Shown here piece after piece: positions 5,601-5,658 of a stretch of 5,658 bases of DNA. The stretch comes from JAAUQA01 sp036351435 (lineage in GTDB: Bacteria; Pseudomonadota; Gammaproteobacteria; Competibacterales; Competibacteraceae), in assembly GCA_036351435.1 (NCBI GenBank), contig JAZBPA010000278.1, positions 1 through 5,658 on the forward strand. The letters are read 5' to 3'. Positions within the stretch are counted from its first letter, which is position 1. Each line of letters starts with the position of its first letter. The translations under genes were made by a program, and so were the position numbers. A model generated the notes under the pieces. The model ran no database searches, had not been told where the DNA came from, and worked only from the letters and a program-made list of their open reading frames with translations.

Positions 5601-5658
5601 ATGTCAATGTTGGAAAACCCGCGCTCGGAAACTCGCCAACGCCGGGGTAAAGCCGTTA
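5601..5658 (+). CDS. N-terminal fragment of an unidentified protein
   Basis: An ATG at 5601 opens a frame that runs off the right edge, giving 19 residues (MSMLENPRSETRQRRGKAV). GAGG at 5589-5592 lies eight bases upstream, which supports the start. The fragment is Arg/Lys-rich and polar with no hydrophobic signal, consistent with a cytoplasmic, possibly nucleic-acid-binding protein. It is divergent from the minus-strand operon and could encode its regulator, but too little is visible to name it. Confidence 0.6.
   Translation, partial: MSMLENPRSETRQRRGKAV

Overview
The window looks like accessory DNA from a Gram-negative bacterium, most likely a gammaproteobacterium or a relative. The evidence is exported proteins with Sec-type signal peptides, a periplasmic DsbC/DsbG-type disulfide isomerase, and clear Shine-Dalgarno sites. 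Coding parts have moderate GC and the two main regulatory gaps are strongly AT-rich. No rRNA, tRNA, CRISPR array, transposase or integrase is visible.

Layout. (1) Positions 1-1062, plus strand: the last 45 codons of an unidentified gene, then 15 bases later a complete DsbG/DsbC-like gene with its own Shine-Dalgarno site; these are co-directional and probably one operon. (2) Positions 1063-1225: a non-coding gap holding a long, nearly perfect inverted repeat (1065-1164) and a compact hairpin (1205-1230) at the convergent gene end. (3) Positions 1226-3559, minus strand: a large exported repeat protein with eight ~60-residue TolB/PD40-like repeats followed by five exact-length 54-residue repeats resembling VCBS/FG-GAP units, each with a Cys pair. 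Both repeat fields show higher-order duplication. (4) Positions 3560-3821: an AT-rich gap. (5) Positions 3822-5496, minus strand: three co-directional genes, read in the order unknown 177-aa protein, unknown 111-aa protein (40-base overlap), and a Fic-domain protein whose catalytic-motif histidine is replaced by glutamine. (6) Positions 5497-5600: an AT-rich divergent promoter region with a dyad. (7) Positions 5601-5658, plus strand: the first 19 codons of another gene.

How they fit together. The Dsb-like protein would act on disulfides in the periplasm; such genes also occur in conjugative transfer clusters, but the upstream fragment is too short to prove that here. The Fic gene and its two unknown upstream partners form a probable operon read away from the AT-rich divergent region. 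No known system is reconstructed with certainty. The most unusual items are the Gln-for-His Fic motif with its unknown partners, and the two-module repeat protein with its dimer-level repeat structure.
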